The translations under genes and the position numbers were made by a program. Positions 25,979 through 35,013 of a stretch of 56,200 nt of DNA are shown here, in pieces. Position 1 is the first letter of the stretch. Each line of letters starts with the position of its first letter. Source of the stretch: Marinosulfonomonas sp. (GTDB taxonomy: Bacteria > Pseudomonadota > Alphaproteobacteria > Rhodobacterales > Rhodobacteraceae); NCBI GenBank assembly GCA_026984915.1, contig JALSRG010000049.1, forward strand, positions 1-56,200. The letters run 5' to 3'. The notes beneath the pieces are model-generated. The model saw only the letters and a list, made by a program, of their open reading frames with translations. It did not search any database and was not told the origin of the DNA.

Positions 25979-26797
25979 TCAATCGCCCAATTTCGCATGG
26001 ACTTCATCAAGGTCAATCTCGCCCAATGGCATCTTGTTGCCCGGGTTTTCAAAATCGTATTTGAACAGATTGAAATCACGTTTGTATATTTCGTAAACGA
26101 GATGCATCGACAGATCGTCGAAATAATCCTCAACCGGGTGGGCGCGCTTGGGGCCGTGGCCTTCGCTTTCGTTGAAACGGGGAATATTGGCCAGATCGAC
26201 CTGATGCGGGGTTTCTATGGAATCGAGAACCGCCTGCATGCCTTCGTCGAACTGCTCAGTGGATACAATGCGGTTGTACCGGCCCCCGTTCAGAATGAAT
26301 GTGGAAACATGGCCTGACATGGCCGACCAGTGGATATCCGGGTCCATGGGCTTGCGCCAACGGATCGTGTCACGGGCAAACAGCAGAAAGCGGCGAAAGC
26401 TTTTGATCTGGTCAAACGGCTCTTTGCCGTCTTCTCCGCCAACTTCTATCCCGTATTTCTGGATCACCTGCGGAACCAGATTGCCGCGGTAACGCTTGCC
26501 GTTTCTTTGAATGCCGCAGATTTTGTCAAAGAAAGAACTCAGGATACGGGTGTAGGGGTTTCGCACACATGTGAAAGCATAGGTTTCATGCGCGAGGACA
26601 TTTTTCTCGATCAGCGGCTTGCTGTCATCAAACGCCCATTTGTGCATTTTCCCCGAGGCATCGTGGATGTCGCCGTCAAAAAACTCTCCATGATCGGAAT
26701 AGTACATAATCTGGCCAATGGTCGAGCAGGCGCATTTTGGCACCACTCGGTAGATTACACTCTGACTTTCGGTCATCCATGTGCCGGGAAACCCCAT
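25979..26797 (-). CDS. sulfotransferase family protein
   Basis: A 272-residue protein resembling family 2 (carbohydrate) sulfotransferases, which move sulfate from PAPS to a sugar. The 5'-phosphosulfate loop is RVVPKCACSTIGQ (18-29), and the 3'-phosphate motif is in AFTCVRNPYTRILSSFF. No signal peptide or transmembrane helix is seen, unlike Golgi relatives. The start at 26797 has GGAGG 13 bases upstream; the alternative Met at 26776 is possible. It is divergent from a glycosyltransferase gene with which it probably modifies a surface or secreted polysaccharide (inference). G+C and codon use look lower than in the surrounding genes. Confidence 0.8.
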   Translation of the reverse strand: MGFPGTWMTESQSVIYRVVPKCACSTIGQIMYYSDHGEFFDGDIHDASGKMHKWAFDDSKPLIEKNVLAHETYAFTCVRNPYTRILSSFFDKICGIQRNGKRYRGNLVPQVIQKYGIEVGGEDGKEPFDQIKSFRRFLLFARDTIRWRKPMDPDIHWSAMSGHVSTFILNGGRYNRIVSTEQFDEGMQAVLDSIETPHQVDLANIPRFNESEGHGPKRAHPVEDYFDDLSMHLVYEIYKRDFNLFKYDFENPGNKMPLGEIDLDEVHAKLGD

Positions 26798-26832
26798 TAT
26801 TGAACCGCGCCTCCAAGAATTACTCTCAACAG

Positions 26833-26862
26833 TTTGTGCCCTGTGAGACAGTCAGGCACAAA
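26833..26862. repeat. compound hairpin in sulfotransferase/glycosyltransferase divergent region
   Basis: TTTGTGCC (26833-26840) pairs with GGCACAAA (26855-26862); inside, CTGT (26841-26844) pairs with ACAG (26848-26851) around GAG, leaving TCA as a bulge. There is no U-tract in the right place on either strand, so it is better read as an operator or leader structure between the divergent promoters than as a terminator. Confidence 0.5.
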
Positions 26863-26945
26863 AAAGCAAAGAAATGCTGTTTATTCAACGGCTGTTCACG
26901 CTATCTAGGGTATCATTCGTCAGTTTGTCGAGGTTTGGTCCGAAA

Positions 26946-28523
26946 ATGGCACGAATTGCCTATATTCTGCTATGTCACAAAGAGCCTGAAGCGATCATCA
27001 GGCAGGCTGAGCGGCTTACCGCCGTTGGTGACAGTATGGCGATTCATTTTGATGCCCGCGCCAATCCGGATCACTACCGGAAAATTCAGAACGCCCTGAA
27101 AGACAACCCGAATGTTGTCTTTGCGAAAAAGCGGATCAAATGTGGCTGGGGGGAATGGTCGCTGGTGCAGGCGACATTGAATACCGTTGCTGCTGCCGAG
27201 GAAGCGTTTCCCAGGGCAACGCATTTCTATATGCTGTCGGGCGATTGCATGGCGATCAAGACGGCGGAATACACGCATGATTTTCTTGATGCGGATGATG
27301 CCGACTATATCGAGAGTTTTGACTATTTTGCAAGCGACTGGATCAAGACCGGCCTGAAGGAAGAGCGGCTGATCTATCGCCATTTTTTCAATGAGCGCAA
27401 ACACAAACGGCTTTTTTATGCAGCCTTTAATGCTCAGAAAAGGCTGGGCCTGACGCGCCGTATTCCAGGTGACATGCAGATGATGATTGGCAGCCAGTGG
27501 TGGTGCCTGCGCCGGCAAACGATTGAGTGGATTCTCGACTTTGTCAAAAAACGCAAGGATGTCATGCGGTTTTTTCGGACCACATGGATTCCGGATGAGA
27601 CGTTCTTTCAGACGGTGGTGCGCCATCTTGTGCCAGAGAATGAGATTCGCAATCGCACCCTGACTTTTCTGATGTTTTCAGATTACGGCATGCCGGTGAC
27701 ATTTTATAATGACCATTTTGATCTGTTGCTTAGCCAAGATTTTCTGTTCGCCCGCAAAATCAGCCCTGAGGCCCACGATCTGAGACAGCGGCTGGGCGAC
27801 CTTTATGCGAGCAAGGATGTGCGCTTTCAGATATCGAATGAGGGGCGAAGCCTGTACAAGTTCCTGACCGGGCGCGGCCGTGTCGGGCGCAGGTTTACCC
27901 AGCGGTTCTGGGAAAGCGAAAGCACGCTGGGCCGCGAACGCGAACTGATGATCGTTGTCTGCAAGAAGTGGCACGTTGCCAAACGGTTGGCCGAAAAGGT
28001 GCGTCAGACCACGAATTTTCCCGCGATAGACTATCTGTTTGATGAGGAAAATACAGATCTGCCCGATCTGGGCGGAATCCAGACAACATTGGGAAAGCGA
28101 ACCCGCCACAGACGCGCCCTGATGCGCATGCTGTTTGATTATTTCGAAACCGATCGTTTGCTGATCTGCATGGATCCGAACAATATGGATTTGTTGATGG
28201 ATTTCTATTCGGATCGTTCCAAAACACGGATGTTGGAAATTGACTGTACCTTCTCGGATGATTACCTGATTGGCCACGCCAAGCGAGTCGGGTTGGCGGG
28301 CGAACACACGACGCAGGAGACGCTGAACAATCTGTTGCCGACCATCCGCTATGATGTGGTTTTTGAAAGCGACCGGATCAGGGATGCCGGCTTTGAAAAT
28401 CATTACAGGATTCGACAGGACGCGTCGGTCGAGGAAAATGTACCACCCTTGAGCGATTTTCTTGACATCTCCCCCGACAAAGCCCGAGAGATTGCTGCAA
28501 GCGAACACCTTTTTGCTGATTGA
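26946..28523 (+). CDS. GT14-like beta-1,6-N-acetylglucosaminyltransferase with C-terminal DUF5927/5928-type domain
   Basis: 525 residues. The N-terminal half (1 to ~260) resembles core-2/I-branching transferases: RIAYILLCHKEPEAI, MAIHFDARANP, HFYMLSGDCMAIK, IGSQWWCLRRQTIEW and TTWIPDETFFQTVV. The C-terminal ~190 residues (from about RELMIVVCKKWHVAKRL) form a second domain, probably nucleotide- or P-loop-like in appearance, known to me only as a DUF of this family. ATG 26946 is chosen because it begins the GT domain. It is divergent from the sulfotransferase. It probably builds or decorates a surface glycan; acceptor unknown. G+C is lower than in neighbours. Confidence 0.75.
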   Translation: MARIAYILLCHKEPEAIIRQAERLTAVGDSMAIHFDARANPDHYRKIQNALKDNPNVVFAKKRIKCGWGEWSLVQATLNTVAAAEEAFPRATHFYMLSGDCMAIKTAEYTHDFLDADDADYIESFDYFASDWIKTGLKEERLIYRHFFNERKHKRLFYAAFNAQKRLGLTRRIPGDMQMMIGSQWWCLRRQTIEWILDFVKKRKDVMRFFRTTWIPDETFFQTVVRHLVPENEIRNRTLTFLMFSDYGMPVTFYNDHFDLLLSQDFLFARKISPEAHDLRQRLGDLYASKDVRFQISNEGRSLYKFLTGRGRVGRRFTQRFWESESTLGRERELMIVVCKKWHVAKRLAEKVRQTTNFPAIDYLFDEENTDLPDLGGIQTTLGKRTRHRRALMRMLFDYFETDRLLICMDPNNMDLLMDFYSDRSKTRMLEIDCTFSDDYLIGHAKRVGLAGEHTTQETLNNLLPTIRYDVVFESDRIRDAGFENHYRIRQDASVEENVPPLSDFLDISPDKAREIAASEHLFAD

Positions 28524-28530
28524 GGATTGC

Positions 28531-28914
28531 ATGATGGCCTATGAATACGACGATCAGAATATCTTTGCCAAAATTCTGCGCGGAGAAATTCCCAATGATA
28601 CCGTCCTTGAGACGGACCACACCTTGGCCTTTAACGATATTACGCCGCAGGCACCGGCGCATGTGCTTGTCATTCCGAAAGGGCCATATGTCTGTTATGA
28701 TCACTTTGCGCTTGAGGCATCGGACACCGAAATTGTCGACTTTAACCGCTCCATTGCCGAGGTGTGCCGGATACTTGGTGTGCAGCCGGGGGCCGGTGGT
28801 GGTGGGTATCGCATGATCTCCAACGCGGGCGAACACGGCGTGCAGGAAGTGCCGCACCTGCATGTGCATATCCTGGGTGGCCGGCCGCTGGGGCGGATGT
28901 TGCAAAGGATGTGA
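28531..28914 (+). CDS. HIT family protein (histidine-triad nucleotide hydrolase)
   Basis: A 127-residue HINT-type protein. The histidine triad is H109-L-H111-V-H113 in VPHLHVHILGG, and the start IFAKILRGEIP is typical. HINT proteins hydrolyse purine nucleoside phosphoramidates and aminoacyl-adenylates. ATG 28531 (or 28534) has GAGGA upstream and lies 8 bases after the glycosyltransferase stop, so it may be cotranscribed with it by chance. Confidence 0.92.
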   Translation: MMAYEYDDQNIFAKILRGEIPNDTVLETDHTLAFNDITPQAPAHVLVIPKGPYVCYDHFALEASDTEIVDFNRSIAEVCRILGVQPGAGGGGYRMISNAGEHGVQEVPHLHVHILGGRPLGRMLQRM

Positions 28915-28979
28915 ATGCAAGGCTTGCCGGCGTCTGCACGATCGGTATCATGCGTTAAATCAAGTTAATGGAGACATTG

Positions 28980-29165
28980 ATGAATACTCAAGCTGCACAA
29001 GATACGGCCCCTGAAACCCTGTTCGTTGAAACTGACCGCGTGGCCTGCGATGGCGGCGGCGGCGCGTTGGGGCACCCACGTGTCTGGTTGCAGATCCCGC
29101 CGGAAAAGGGCTGGGTTGAATGCCCTTATTGCGATCGCCGATTTGTGCTGAAAACGGCCGAGTGA
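28980..29165 (+). CDS. small zinc-finger protein (NDUFS6-like, zf-CHCC)
   Basis: 61 residues. C23, H32, C48 and C51 form the CHCC zinc site ([13 protein letters not shown] and [12 protein letters not shown]) found in the complex I subunit NDUFS6 and its bacterial relatives. ATG 28980 is preferred over ATG 28968 because GGAGA sits between them at proper distance. It is probably an assembly or accessory protein; no nuo genes are nearby to confirm this. Confidence 0.85.
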   Translation: MNTQAAQDTAPETLFVETDRVACDGGGGALGHPRVWLQIPPEKGWVECPYCDRRFVLKTAE

Positions 29166-29189
29166 CAAATGGGCGGATGACTCGGCACC

Positions 29190-29257
29190 TTATCCAGTTT
29201 ATGGTGGTTTATCTGTATAATATAAACTTCGCAGAAACTGGATAAACTGGATAAACC
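29190..29257 (+). promoter_or_regulatory. repeat-rich promoter/operator of the orphan AAA ATPase
   Basis: TTATCCAGTTTAT (29190-29202) is the exact inverted complement of ATAAACTGGATAA (29242-29254). GGTTTATC (29206-29213) is the complement of GATAAACC (29250-29257). The right side is a tandem repeat AAACTGGAT x2 (29235-29252) that runs up to the ATG and includes the only possible ribosome-binding bases (TGGA). A strong -10, TATAAT (29216-29221), lies between the arms. Start-codon, RBS and promoter are thus embedded in one symmetric array. Confidence 0.75.
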
Positions 29258-30469
29258 ATGGACCCAAGACGAAACCCGTTCAGCCCCGGTGCCGGAGTGC
29301 GTCCGGCGCAGCTTGCCGGGCGTGACGAGTTGATTGAAACATGCGAAATCGCCATGGATCGTGTGTTGAACGGGCTATACGCCAATGACATCATCATGAC
29401 CGGCCTGCGGGGCGTGGGGAAAACCGTGCTGCTCAATCACCTGGTGAATCTGGCCAAATCGCGCGGCATGGAAACGATCAAATTCGAGGTGCCGGATGCC
29501 AGCGGCGGGCATCTTACGCCGGCCATGGTCATTGCGCTGGGCGCAGTTCTGAAAAAGCTGGACCGACTGAAAAAGGCCGGCGACGGGTTGCGGTTGGCGG
29601 CGGCTGCGTTGCAGAACTTTGCGGCCGTTTTCCGGGTGAAATATGAGGGGTTTTCATTTGGGGCCAGCCCGGCGCGCGCGGTGGCGGACAGCGGCGATCT
29701 GGAAACCGACCTTCCGGAATTGCTGATGCCGGTTGCGCGTGCGGCCGAAACGCGAAAGACGGCTGTTGTCCTGTTTATCGACGAGGTGCAGTATCTGACG
29801 AAGAAAGAGTTGTCAGCCCTGGCCCGCACCTGTCATGAAGCCGCACAACAGGGGGTGCCGTTTCTGTTTATCGGGGCGGGTCTGCCGCAAATTGCCGCCT
29901 TGGCGGGTGATGCGAAATCTTATGCGGAACGGCTGTTCCTCTACCCTGAAGTAGCGGCGCTTGATGACGCAGCCGCGCGCAAGGCACTGAGCGCCCCCGC
30001 GCAGGCGCAAAAGGTGAAATTCACCAACGGCGCGCTTGACCGCATACTGAAAGAAACCGACCGTTATCCGTATTTTCTGCAAACCTGGGGGAAGTTCGCC
30101 TGGGATACTGCCAGCAAGTCTCCGATCACCGAGGCCGACGTAAAAGAGGCCAACCCGGCAATCATTGCCCATCTTGACCAGAATTTCTTTCGCGTGCGGT
30201 TTGATCGCTGTACCGGGCTTGAGCAACAGTATCTGCGCGCCATGGCCGAGCTTGGAGCCGGGCCTCACCGCACGGGGGACATTGCCGCGGCACTGGGCAC
30301 CACCAGCAGCAAACTGGCGCCGGTGCGTCGCAATCTCATTTCGGCGGGTATGATATATTCGCAGCGATATGGTGAAACGGGCTTTACCGTGCCGCTGTTT
30401 GACGGTTTCATGAAACGCATGTTGCCGGAACTCGAACCCTACAAACCAGGAAGGCGATCCTTATCATGA
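29258..30469 (+). CDS. orphan AAA ATPase (STAND-like / AAA_16), C-terminal winged helix
   Basis: 403 residues. The N-terminus RNPFSPGAGVRPAQLAGRDE is a recognisable signature of an orphan ATPase family. Walker A is GLRGVGKT (49-56) and Walker B VVLFIDE (170-176), with a sensor-like Arg-rich stretch later. The C-terminal ~80 residues (LEQQYLRAMAELGAGPHRTG onward, ending in the RRNLISAGMIYSQRYG wing) look like a winged-helix DNA-binding domain. No effector domain is fused. It overlaps polA by 4 bases (ATGA), so polA translation is coupled to it. The repeat-rich promoter in front suggests autoregulation through the winged helix. Physiological role unknown. Confidence 0.82.
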   Translation: MDPRRNPFSPGAGVRPAQLAGRDELIETCEIAMDRVLNGLYANDIIMTGLRGVGKTVLLNHLVNLAKSRGMETIKFEVPDASGGHLTPAMVIALGAVLKKLDRLKKAGDGLRLAAAALQNFAAVFRVKYEGFSFGASPARAVADSGDLETDLPELLMPVARAAETRKTAVVLFIDEVQYLTKKELSALARTCHEAAQQGVPFLFIGAGLPQIAALAGDAKSYAERLFLYPEVAALDDAAARKALSAPAQAQKVKFTNGALDRILKETDRYPYFLQTWGKFAWDTASKSPITEADVKEANPAIIAHLDQNFFRVRFDRCTGLEQQYLRAMAELGAGPHRTGDIAAALGTTSSKLAPVRRNLISAGMIYSQRYGETGFTVPLFDGFMKRMLPELEPYKPGRRSLS

Positions 30470-33267
30470 CATTCGGCAAAGGACATCATCTGCATCTGAT
30501 CGACGGATCAGCCTTTATCTTTCGCGCCTACCATGCGTTGCCGCCGCTTACGCGCAAATCGGACGGGCTGCCCATTGGGGCAGTGGCGGGGTTCTGCAAT
30601 ATGCTGTTCAAATATGTGGATGAGGCCGTCGGCCCTGATGCGCCCACCCATGCCGCAGTCATTTTCGACTATGCCGGCAAGACCTTTCGCAATGACATCT
30701 ACCCGAAATACAAGGCCAACCGGCCACCGCCCCCGGAAGATCTGGTGCCGCAGTTTCCCTTGACCCGCGATGCAACCCGGGCATTTAACGTGGCCTGTAT
30801 CGAGGAGGAAAACTATGAGGCCGATGACATTATTGCCACGCTTGCGCGTGAGGCGCGCGAGGCCGGAGGGCGTGTCACCATCATCAGTTCTGACAAGGAT
30901 CTGATGCAGCTTGTTGGTGGCGGCGTGGAAATGCTCGACCCGATGAAAAACCAGCGTATCGGGGTGGAAGAGGTTGAGGCGAAATTCGGGGTGCCGCCCG
31001 AACGGGTCGTTGATGTCCAGGCGCTGGCCGGTGACAGCACCGACAATGTGCCCGGCGCCCCCGGTATTGGCATCAAGACCGCCGCATTGTTGATCAGGGA
31101 ATATGGCGACCTTGAAAACCTTCTGGCCCATGCACAAGACATCAAGCAGCCAAAGCGCCGCGAAGCCCTGATTGAGAACGCCGATCTGATCCGGATTTCC
31201 CGGGAACTGGTAAAACTTGATGATCATGTGCCGCTTGATGTGTCGCTTGACCAGTTGGAGGTGAAACCACCTGATCCGGAAGTGTTGTTTGATTTCCTGA
31301 ACAAGATGGAATTTCGAACCCTGACCAAGCGGGTGGCAAAATGGCTTGGCGTGGAGCCGCCAGAACTTTCCAACCCTTCGTCTGATGGTAACGGAAACGG
31401 GAATTCGGGCCTGAAAGATGTTCCGTTCCCGGAAAATTACGAGCATGTCAGCAGCCCAGATGCCCTTGCCGCCTGGGTCGGGCGGATCACGGAACGCGGG
31501 TATGTGGCTGTGGATACCGAAACAACCAGCCTGGACGAAATGCGGGCCGAACTTGTCGGGATTTCGTTAAGCATTGAACCGGGTCAGGCCTGTTATGTGC
31601 CGCTTGCGCATAAAGCCTCGGCCGGCGAGGATCTGTTTGCGTCGGATGCGTTGTCGGAAGGTCAGATGGGGGTGGCGGAGGCCCTGGCCCTGCTCAAGCC
31701 GGTGCTTGAGGATCCGGCAATTCTGAAAATCGGCCAGAATATGAAGTATGACGCTAAGATCTTTGCCCAGCGGGGGATTTCTGTCGCACCGATCGACGAT
31801 ACCATGTTGCTGTCATATGCCCAGAATGCCGGTTTGCATAATCACGGCATGGATGCGCTGTCGCAAAAGTATCTTGATCATACACCGATACCGATCAAGC
31901 CGCTGTTGGGCAGCGGTAAATCGGCCATCACCTTTGACAAGGTTCCGCTGGAAGATGCGGTGAACTATGCGGCGGAAGACGCCGATATCACCCTGCGCCT
32001 CTGGCAGGTTCTCAAACCGCGGCTGCATCGCGCGCAGGCCACCACCATCTATGAAACAGAAGAGCGCCCGCTGGTGCCGGTGCTGGCCGAGATGGAGATG
32101 GCCGGGGTCAAGGTGGATCGCGATGTGCTAAGCCGCATGTCAAATGCCTTTGCCCAGAAGATGGCAGGGCTTGAGGCAGAGATACATGCGCTTGCAGGTG
32201 AAGTATTCAATGTGGCAAGCCCAAAGCAGTTGGGTGAGATTCTTTTTGAAAAGCAGGGACTTGCAGGCGGAAAACGTGGCAAGACAGGCGCTTTTGCCAC
32301 TGGGGCCGATGTGCTGGAGGATTTGGCTGCCGAAGGCAGCGAGCTTGCCGCAAAGGTGTTGGACTGGCGCCAGTTGGCAAAGCTGAAGAGCACTTATACC
32401 GATGCGTTGCAAGAACATATAAACCCGGAAACGGGGCGGGTTCACACGTCTTATGTGATTGCCGGGGCCACCACCGGGCGCCTTGCCTCGACCGATCCCA
32501 ACCTGCAAAACATTCCGGTACGCACCGAAGAGGGCCGGCGTATTCGCGAAGCGTTTGTGGCCGATACGGGCAAGAAACTGGTCTCGCTGGACTACTCGCA
32601 GATCGAGTTGCGCATACTGGCGCATGTCGCTGACATAGAAGCCCTGAAAGAGGCTTTCCGCCAAGGGTTTGACATCCATGCGATGACAGCGTCCGAGATG
32701 TTTAACGTGCCAATGGATGAGATGACGCCTGAAATCCGCCGCCGGGCAAAAGCCATCAACTTTGGTGTGATTTACGGAATTTCCGCTTTTGGTCTGGCGC
32801 GAAATCTGCGTATTCCGCGCAAGGAGGCGCAGGCGTTCATAGATACATATTTTGAGCGGTTTCCGGGCATCCGAACCTACATGGATGAGACCGTGGCCTT
32901 TGCCAAGGAACATGGTTATGTGAAAACGCTGTTTGGCCGCACAATCCACACGCCTGAAATCAGCGCCAAGGGGCCGCGCGCAGGATTTGCGCGGCGGGCG
33001 GCAATCAATGCACCCATCCAGGGAACGGCCGCCGATGTGATCCGCCGGGCCATGGTGCATATGCCAGATGCGATTGCCGACCTGCCCGCCAGGATGCTGT
33101 TGCAGGTGCATGACGAACTGATTTTCGAAGTGGAGGAAGGCCTGGTCGGGGAGGTCATCGACCGCGCCCGTGATGTGATGGAAAACGCCCCACTGCCTGC
33201 GGTCAAGCTGGACGTTCCCCTGACAGTCGATGCCGGTGTTGGTAACAATTGGGCCGAGGCGCATTAA
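30466..33267 (+). CDS. polA: DNA polymerase I
   Basis: A 933-residue, three-domain PolA. It has an N-terminal 5'-3' exonuclease/FEN domain (LIDGSAFIFRAYHALPPLTR; ADDIIATLA; QALAGDSTDNVPG), a 3'-5' exonuclease with an intact DxE motif (VAVDTETTSLDEM), and the polymerase with motif A (SLDYSQIELRILAHVA), motif B (RRAKAINFGVIYGIS) and motif C (LLQVHDELIFEV). It is full length and appears functional. Its start is inside the 3' end of the AAA ATPase gene; no separate Shine-Dalgarno stands out (AGGCGATCC is the nearest purine run). Confidence 0.97.
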   Translation: MTFGKGHHLHLIDGSAFIFRAYHALPPLTRKSDGLPIGAVAGFCNMLFKYVDEAVGPDAPTHAAVIFDYAGKTFRNDIYPKYKANRPPPPEDLVPQFPLTRDATRAFNVACIEEENYEADDIIATLAREAREAGGRVTIISSDKDLMQLVGGGVEMLDPMKNQRIGVEEVEAKFGVPPERVVDVQALAGDSTDNVPGAPGIGIKTAALLIREYGDLENLLAHAQDIKQPKRREALIENADLIRISRELVKLDDHVPLDVSLDQLEVKPPDPEVLFDFLNKMEFRTLTKRVAKWLGVEPPELSNPSSDGNGNGNSGLKDVPFPENYEHVSSPDALAAWVGRITERGYVAVDTETTSLDEMRAELVGISLSIEPGQACYVPLAHKASAGEDLFASDALSEGQMGVAEALALLKPVLEDPAILKIGQNMKYDAKIFAQRGISVAPIDDTMLLSYAQNAGLHNHGMDALSQKYLDHTPIPIKPLLGSGKSAITFDKVPLEDAVNYAAEDADITLRLWQVLKPRLHRAQATTIYETEERPLVPVLAEMEMAGVKVDRDVLSRMSNAFAQKMAGLEAEIHALAGEVFNVASPKQLGEILFEKQGLAGGKRGKTGAFATGADVLEDLAAEGSELAAKVLDWRQLAKLKSTYTDALQEHINPETGRVHTSYVIAGATTGRLASTDPNLQNIPVRTEEGRRIREAFVADTGKKLVSLDYSQIELRILAHVADIEALKEAFRQGFDIHAMTASEMFNVPMDEMTPEIRRRAKAINFGVIYGISAFGLARNLRIPRKEAQAFIDTYFERFPGIRTYMDETVAFAKEHGYVKTLFGRTIHTPEISAKGPRAGFARRAAINAPIQGTAADVIRRAMVHMPDAIADLPARMLLQVHDELIFEVEEGLVGEVIDRARDVMENAPLPAVKLDVPLTVDAGVGNNWAEAH

Positions 33268-33333
33268 AATGCGTCAGCATCCTGCGCCGGCAACCTGCCT
33301 GCGTGATCAGGCGTGAGTTATGGCGGGGAGAAA

Positions 33334-33933
33334 TCAGGACAGTGCGTCTGACAGGATAATCGGAAAGAACTGTCCATCGGACCAGAGACCAAACCAGTTT
33401 TGCCCCTCAATGTCACGCCGGCTGCCGATCTCGACAAGCCGATAGAAGCTTTTGCGATCAATCAAAGCCTCCAGATTTGCGCGGACCAATACATAGGGTG
33501 TCGGCTCATCGGTTTCCGGATCATGCTCGACCCGGATCGGATGTTCCGGCCCCGCAACCACGGTATCCCCAACATTGGTGGCAAACGTCAGTTTCTGGTT
33601 TTCTCCCTCACCAGCCGCGTCAAAATCAACAGCAACAAATGGCGCATCATCAACAGTGATTCCCACCTTTTCGACGGGTGTCACCAGAAAATACTGATCA
33701 CCATCCTTGCGCAGAATCGACGAAAACAGTTTGACCAGTTCCGGGCGACCGATCGGGGTTCCCAGGTAAAACCAGGTGCCGTCCCTTGCAATTCGCATGT
33801 CCAGATCGCCACAAAATGGCGGATTCCATAGATGAACCGGCGGTAATCCGCGTTTTGTTGCCTGTTTTGCCGCGGAAACGAGGCTTTCTGCTGAAGGTTT
33901 CACAAACTTTTCATCTCTTATCGCTTTTGCCAT
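33334..33933 (-). CDS. DUF1285 domain-containing protein
   Basis: 199 residues. The block [19 protein letters not shown], followed by [20 protein letters not shown] and then [20 protein letters not shown], is the DUF1285 core. The first ~30 residues are a basic leader without signal-peptide features. It is convergent with polA and divergent from the MoxR operon. Function unknown. Confidence 0.85.
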   Translation of the reverse strand: MAKAIRDEKFVKPSAESLVSAAKQATKRGLPPVHLWNPPFCGDLDMRIARDGTWFYLGTPIGRPELVKLFSSILRKDGDQYFLVTPVEKVGITVDDAPFVAVDFDAAGEGENQKLTFATNVGDTVVAGPEHPIRVEHDPETDEPTPYVLVRANLEALIDRKSFYRLVEIGSRRDIEGQNWFGLWSDGQFFPIILSDALS

Positions 33934-33962
33934 TTGTACCCGGCGCGTATTCGGCCTTTAAT
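33934..33962 (+). promoter_or_regulatory. probable promoter of the MoxR operon
   Basis: TTGTAC (33934-33939), a 17-base spacer and TTTAAT (33957-33962), with AGGGAGGA as the ribosome-binding site before ATG 33994. It sits directly at the 5' end of the divergent DUF1285 gene. Confidence 0.5.
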
Positions 33963-33993
33963 AGCAGCATAACCTTGGAAAGGGAGGAATGTC

Positions 33994-35013
33994 ATGGGTG
34001 ACGTCACCGCAGATGCAGAAAACCTTGTGGCCGAGATCGAAGCGCTGGGCGAAAAGCTGGCGCAGGCGCGCGAAAGTATTGCACAGCGGTTTATTGGTCA
34101 GGAGCGTGTCGTTGATCTGACGCTTTCGGCATTGCTCTGCGGTGGCCACGGCCTGTTGATCGGTGTTCCCGGGCTGGGGAAAACCCGGCTGGTGGATACG
34201 CTTTCAACCGTCATGGGGCTGGATGGCGCCCGCATTCAGTTCACACCTGATCTGATGCCGGCCGATATTCTCGGCTCGGAAGTTCTGGAAGAGGTCGCGG
34301 GCGGCGGGCGTGCGTTCCGTTTCATCAAGGGGCCGATCTTTTGTCAGCTTCTGCTGGCGGACGAGATCAACCGTGCCAGCCCGCGTACCCAGTCGGCATT
34401 GCTGCAAGCCATGCAGGAGCATGAGGTGACAATTGCGGGCGAGCATCACGCATTGGGAGAGCCCTTTCACGTCTTTGCCACGCAGAACCCGATTGAACAG
34501 GAGGGCACCTATCCATTGCCCGAGGCCCAGCTTGACCGCTTTCTTGTGGAGATTGACGTCCAGTACCCGGACCGGGACACGGAACGCGAAATCATCCTGG
34601 CCACCACAGGTGTGGAAGAAACAGAGGCCAGTCAGGTTTTCACCGGGCAGGAACTGATCGCCGCACAGCGGCTTTTGCGCCGAATGCCTGTGGGCGACAA
34701 AGTGGTTGATCTGATCCTTGATCTGGTGCGGGCCTGCCGCCCGGATGATGTTCTGGCCCCGCTTGAGGTTCAGGAACATGTCATCTGGGGGCCGGGGCCG
34801 CGCGCAGCGCAAGCCCTCATGCTGACGGTCCGGGCCGCGGCATTGCTGGACGGCCGCCTTGCCCCCAATGTCGATGATGTGCTGTCGCTGTCGCAACCGG
34901 TTCTGAAACACCGCATGGCGCTCAGCTTTGCGGCACGGGCCCAGGGCGAGGATCTGGGTGATCTGATTGACCGGACCGCCGCGCGCGTGGCACAAGTCGA
35001 GGTTGCTGCATGA
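33994..35013 (+). CDS. MoxR-family AAA+ ATPase
   Basis: 339 residues. Walker A is GVPGLGKT (57-64) and Walker B is in LLLADEINRASPRTQSALLQ, with the family-typical FATQNPIEQEGTYPLPEAQLDRF. MoxR ATPases act as chaperones that mature or remodel a partner, usually one encoded in the same operon with DUF58 and VWA/Bat-like proteins. The gene starts after a good promoter and a strong SD. Its stop overlaps the DUF58 start by 4 bases. Confidence 0.93.
   Translation: MGDVTADAENLVAEIEALGEKLAQARESIAQRFIGQERVVDLTLSALLCGGHGLLIGVPGLGKTRLVDTLSTVMGLDGARIQFTPDLMPADILGSEVLEEVAGGGRAFRFIKGPIFCQLLLADEINRASPRTQSALLQAMQEHEVTIAGEHHALGEPFHVFATQNPIEQEGTYPLPEAQLDRFLVEIDVQYPDRDTEREIILATTGVEETEASQVFTGQELIAAQRLLRRMPVGDKVVDLILDLVRACRPDDVLAPLEVQEHVIWGPGPRAAQALMLTVRAAALLDGRLAPNVDDVLSLSQPVLKHRMALSFAARAQGEDLGDLIDRTAARVAQVEVAA

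Noticed and set aside
25887-26096. Small + strand frame beginning MTRLFFSFMAGAV, looking like a signal peptide
   Set aside because: Its start lies in the loop of the nrdJ terminator and the rest is antisense to the sulfotransferase.
26833-26862. Rho-independent terminator between the divergent sulfotransferase and glycosyltransferase genes
   Set aside because: Genes diverge here, and the A/T run is on the wrong side for termination; kept as a hairpin of unknown role.
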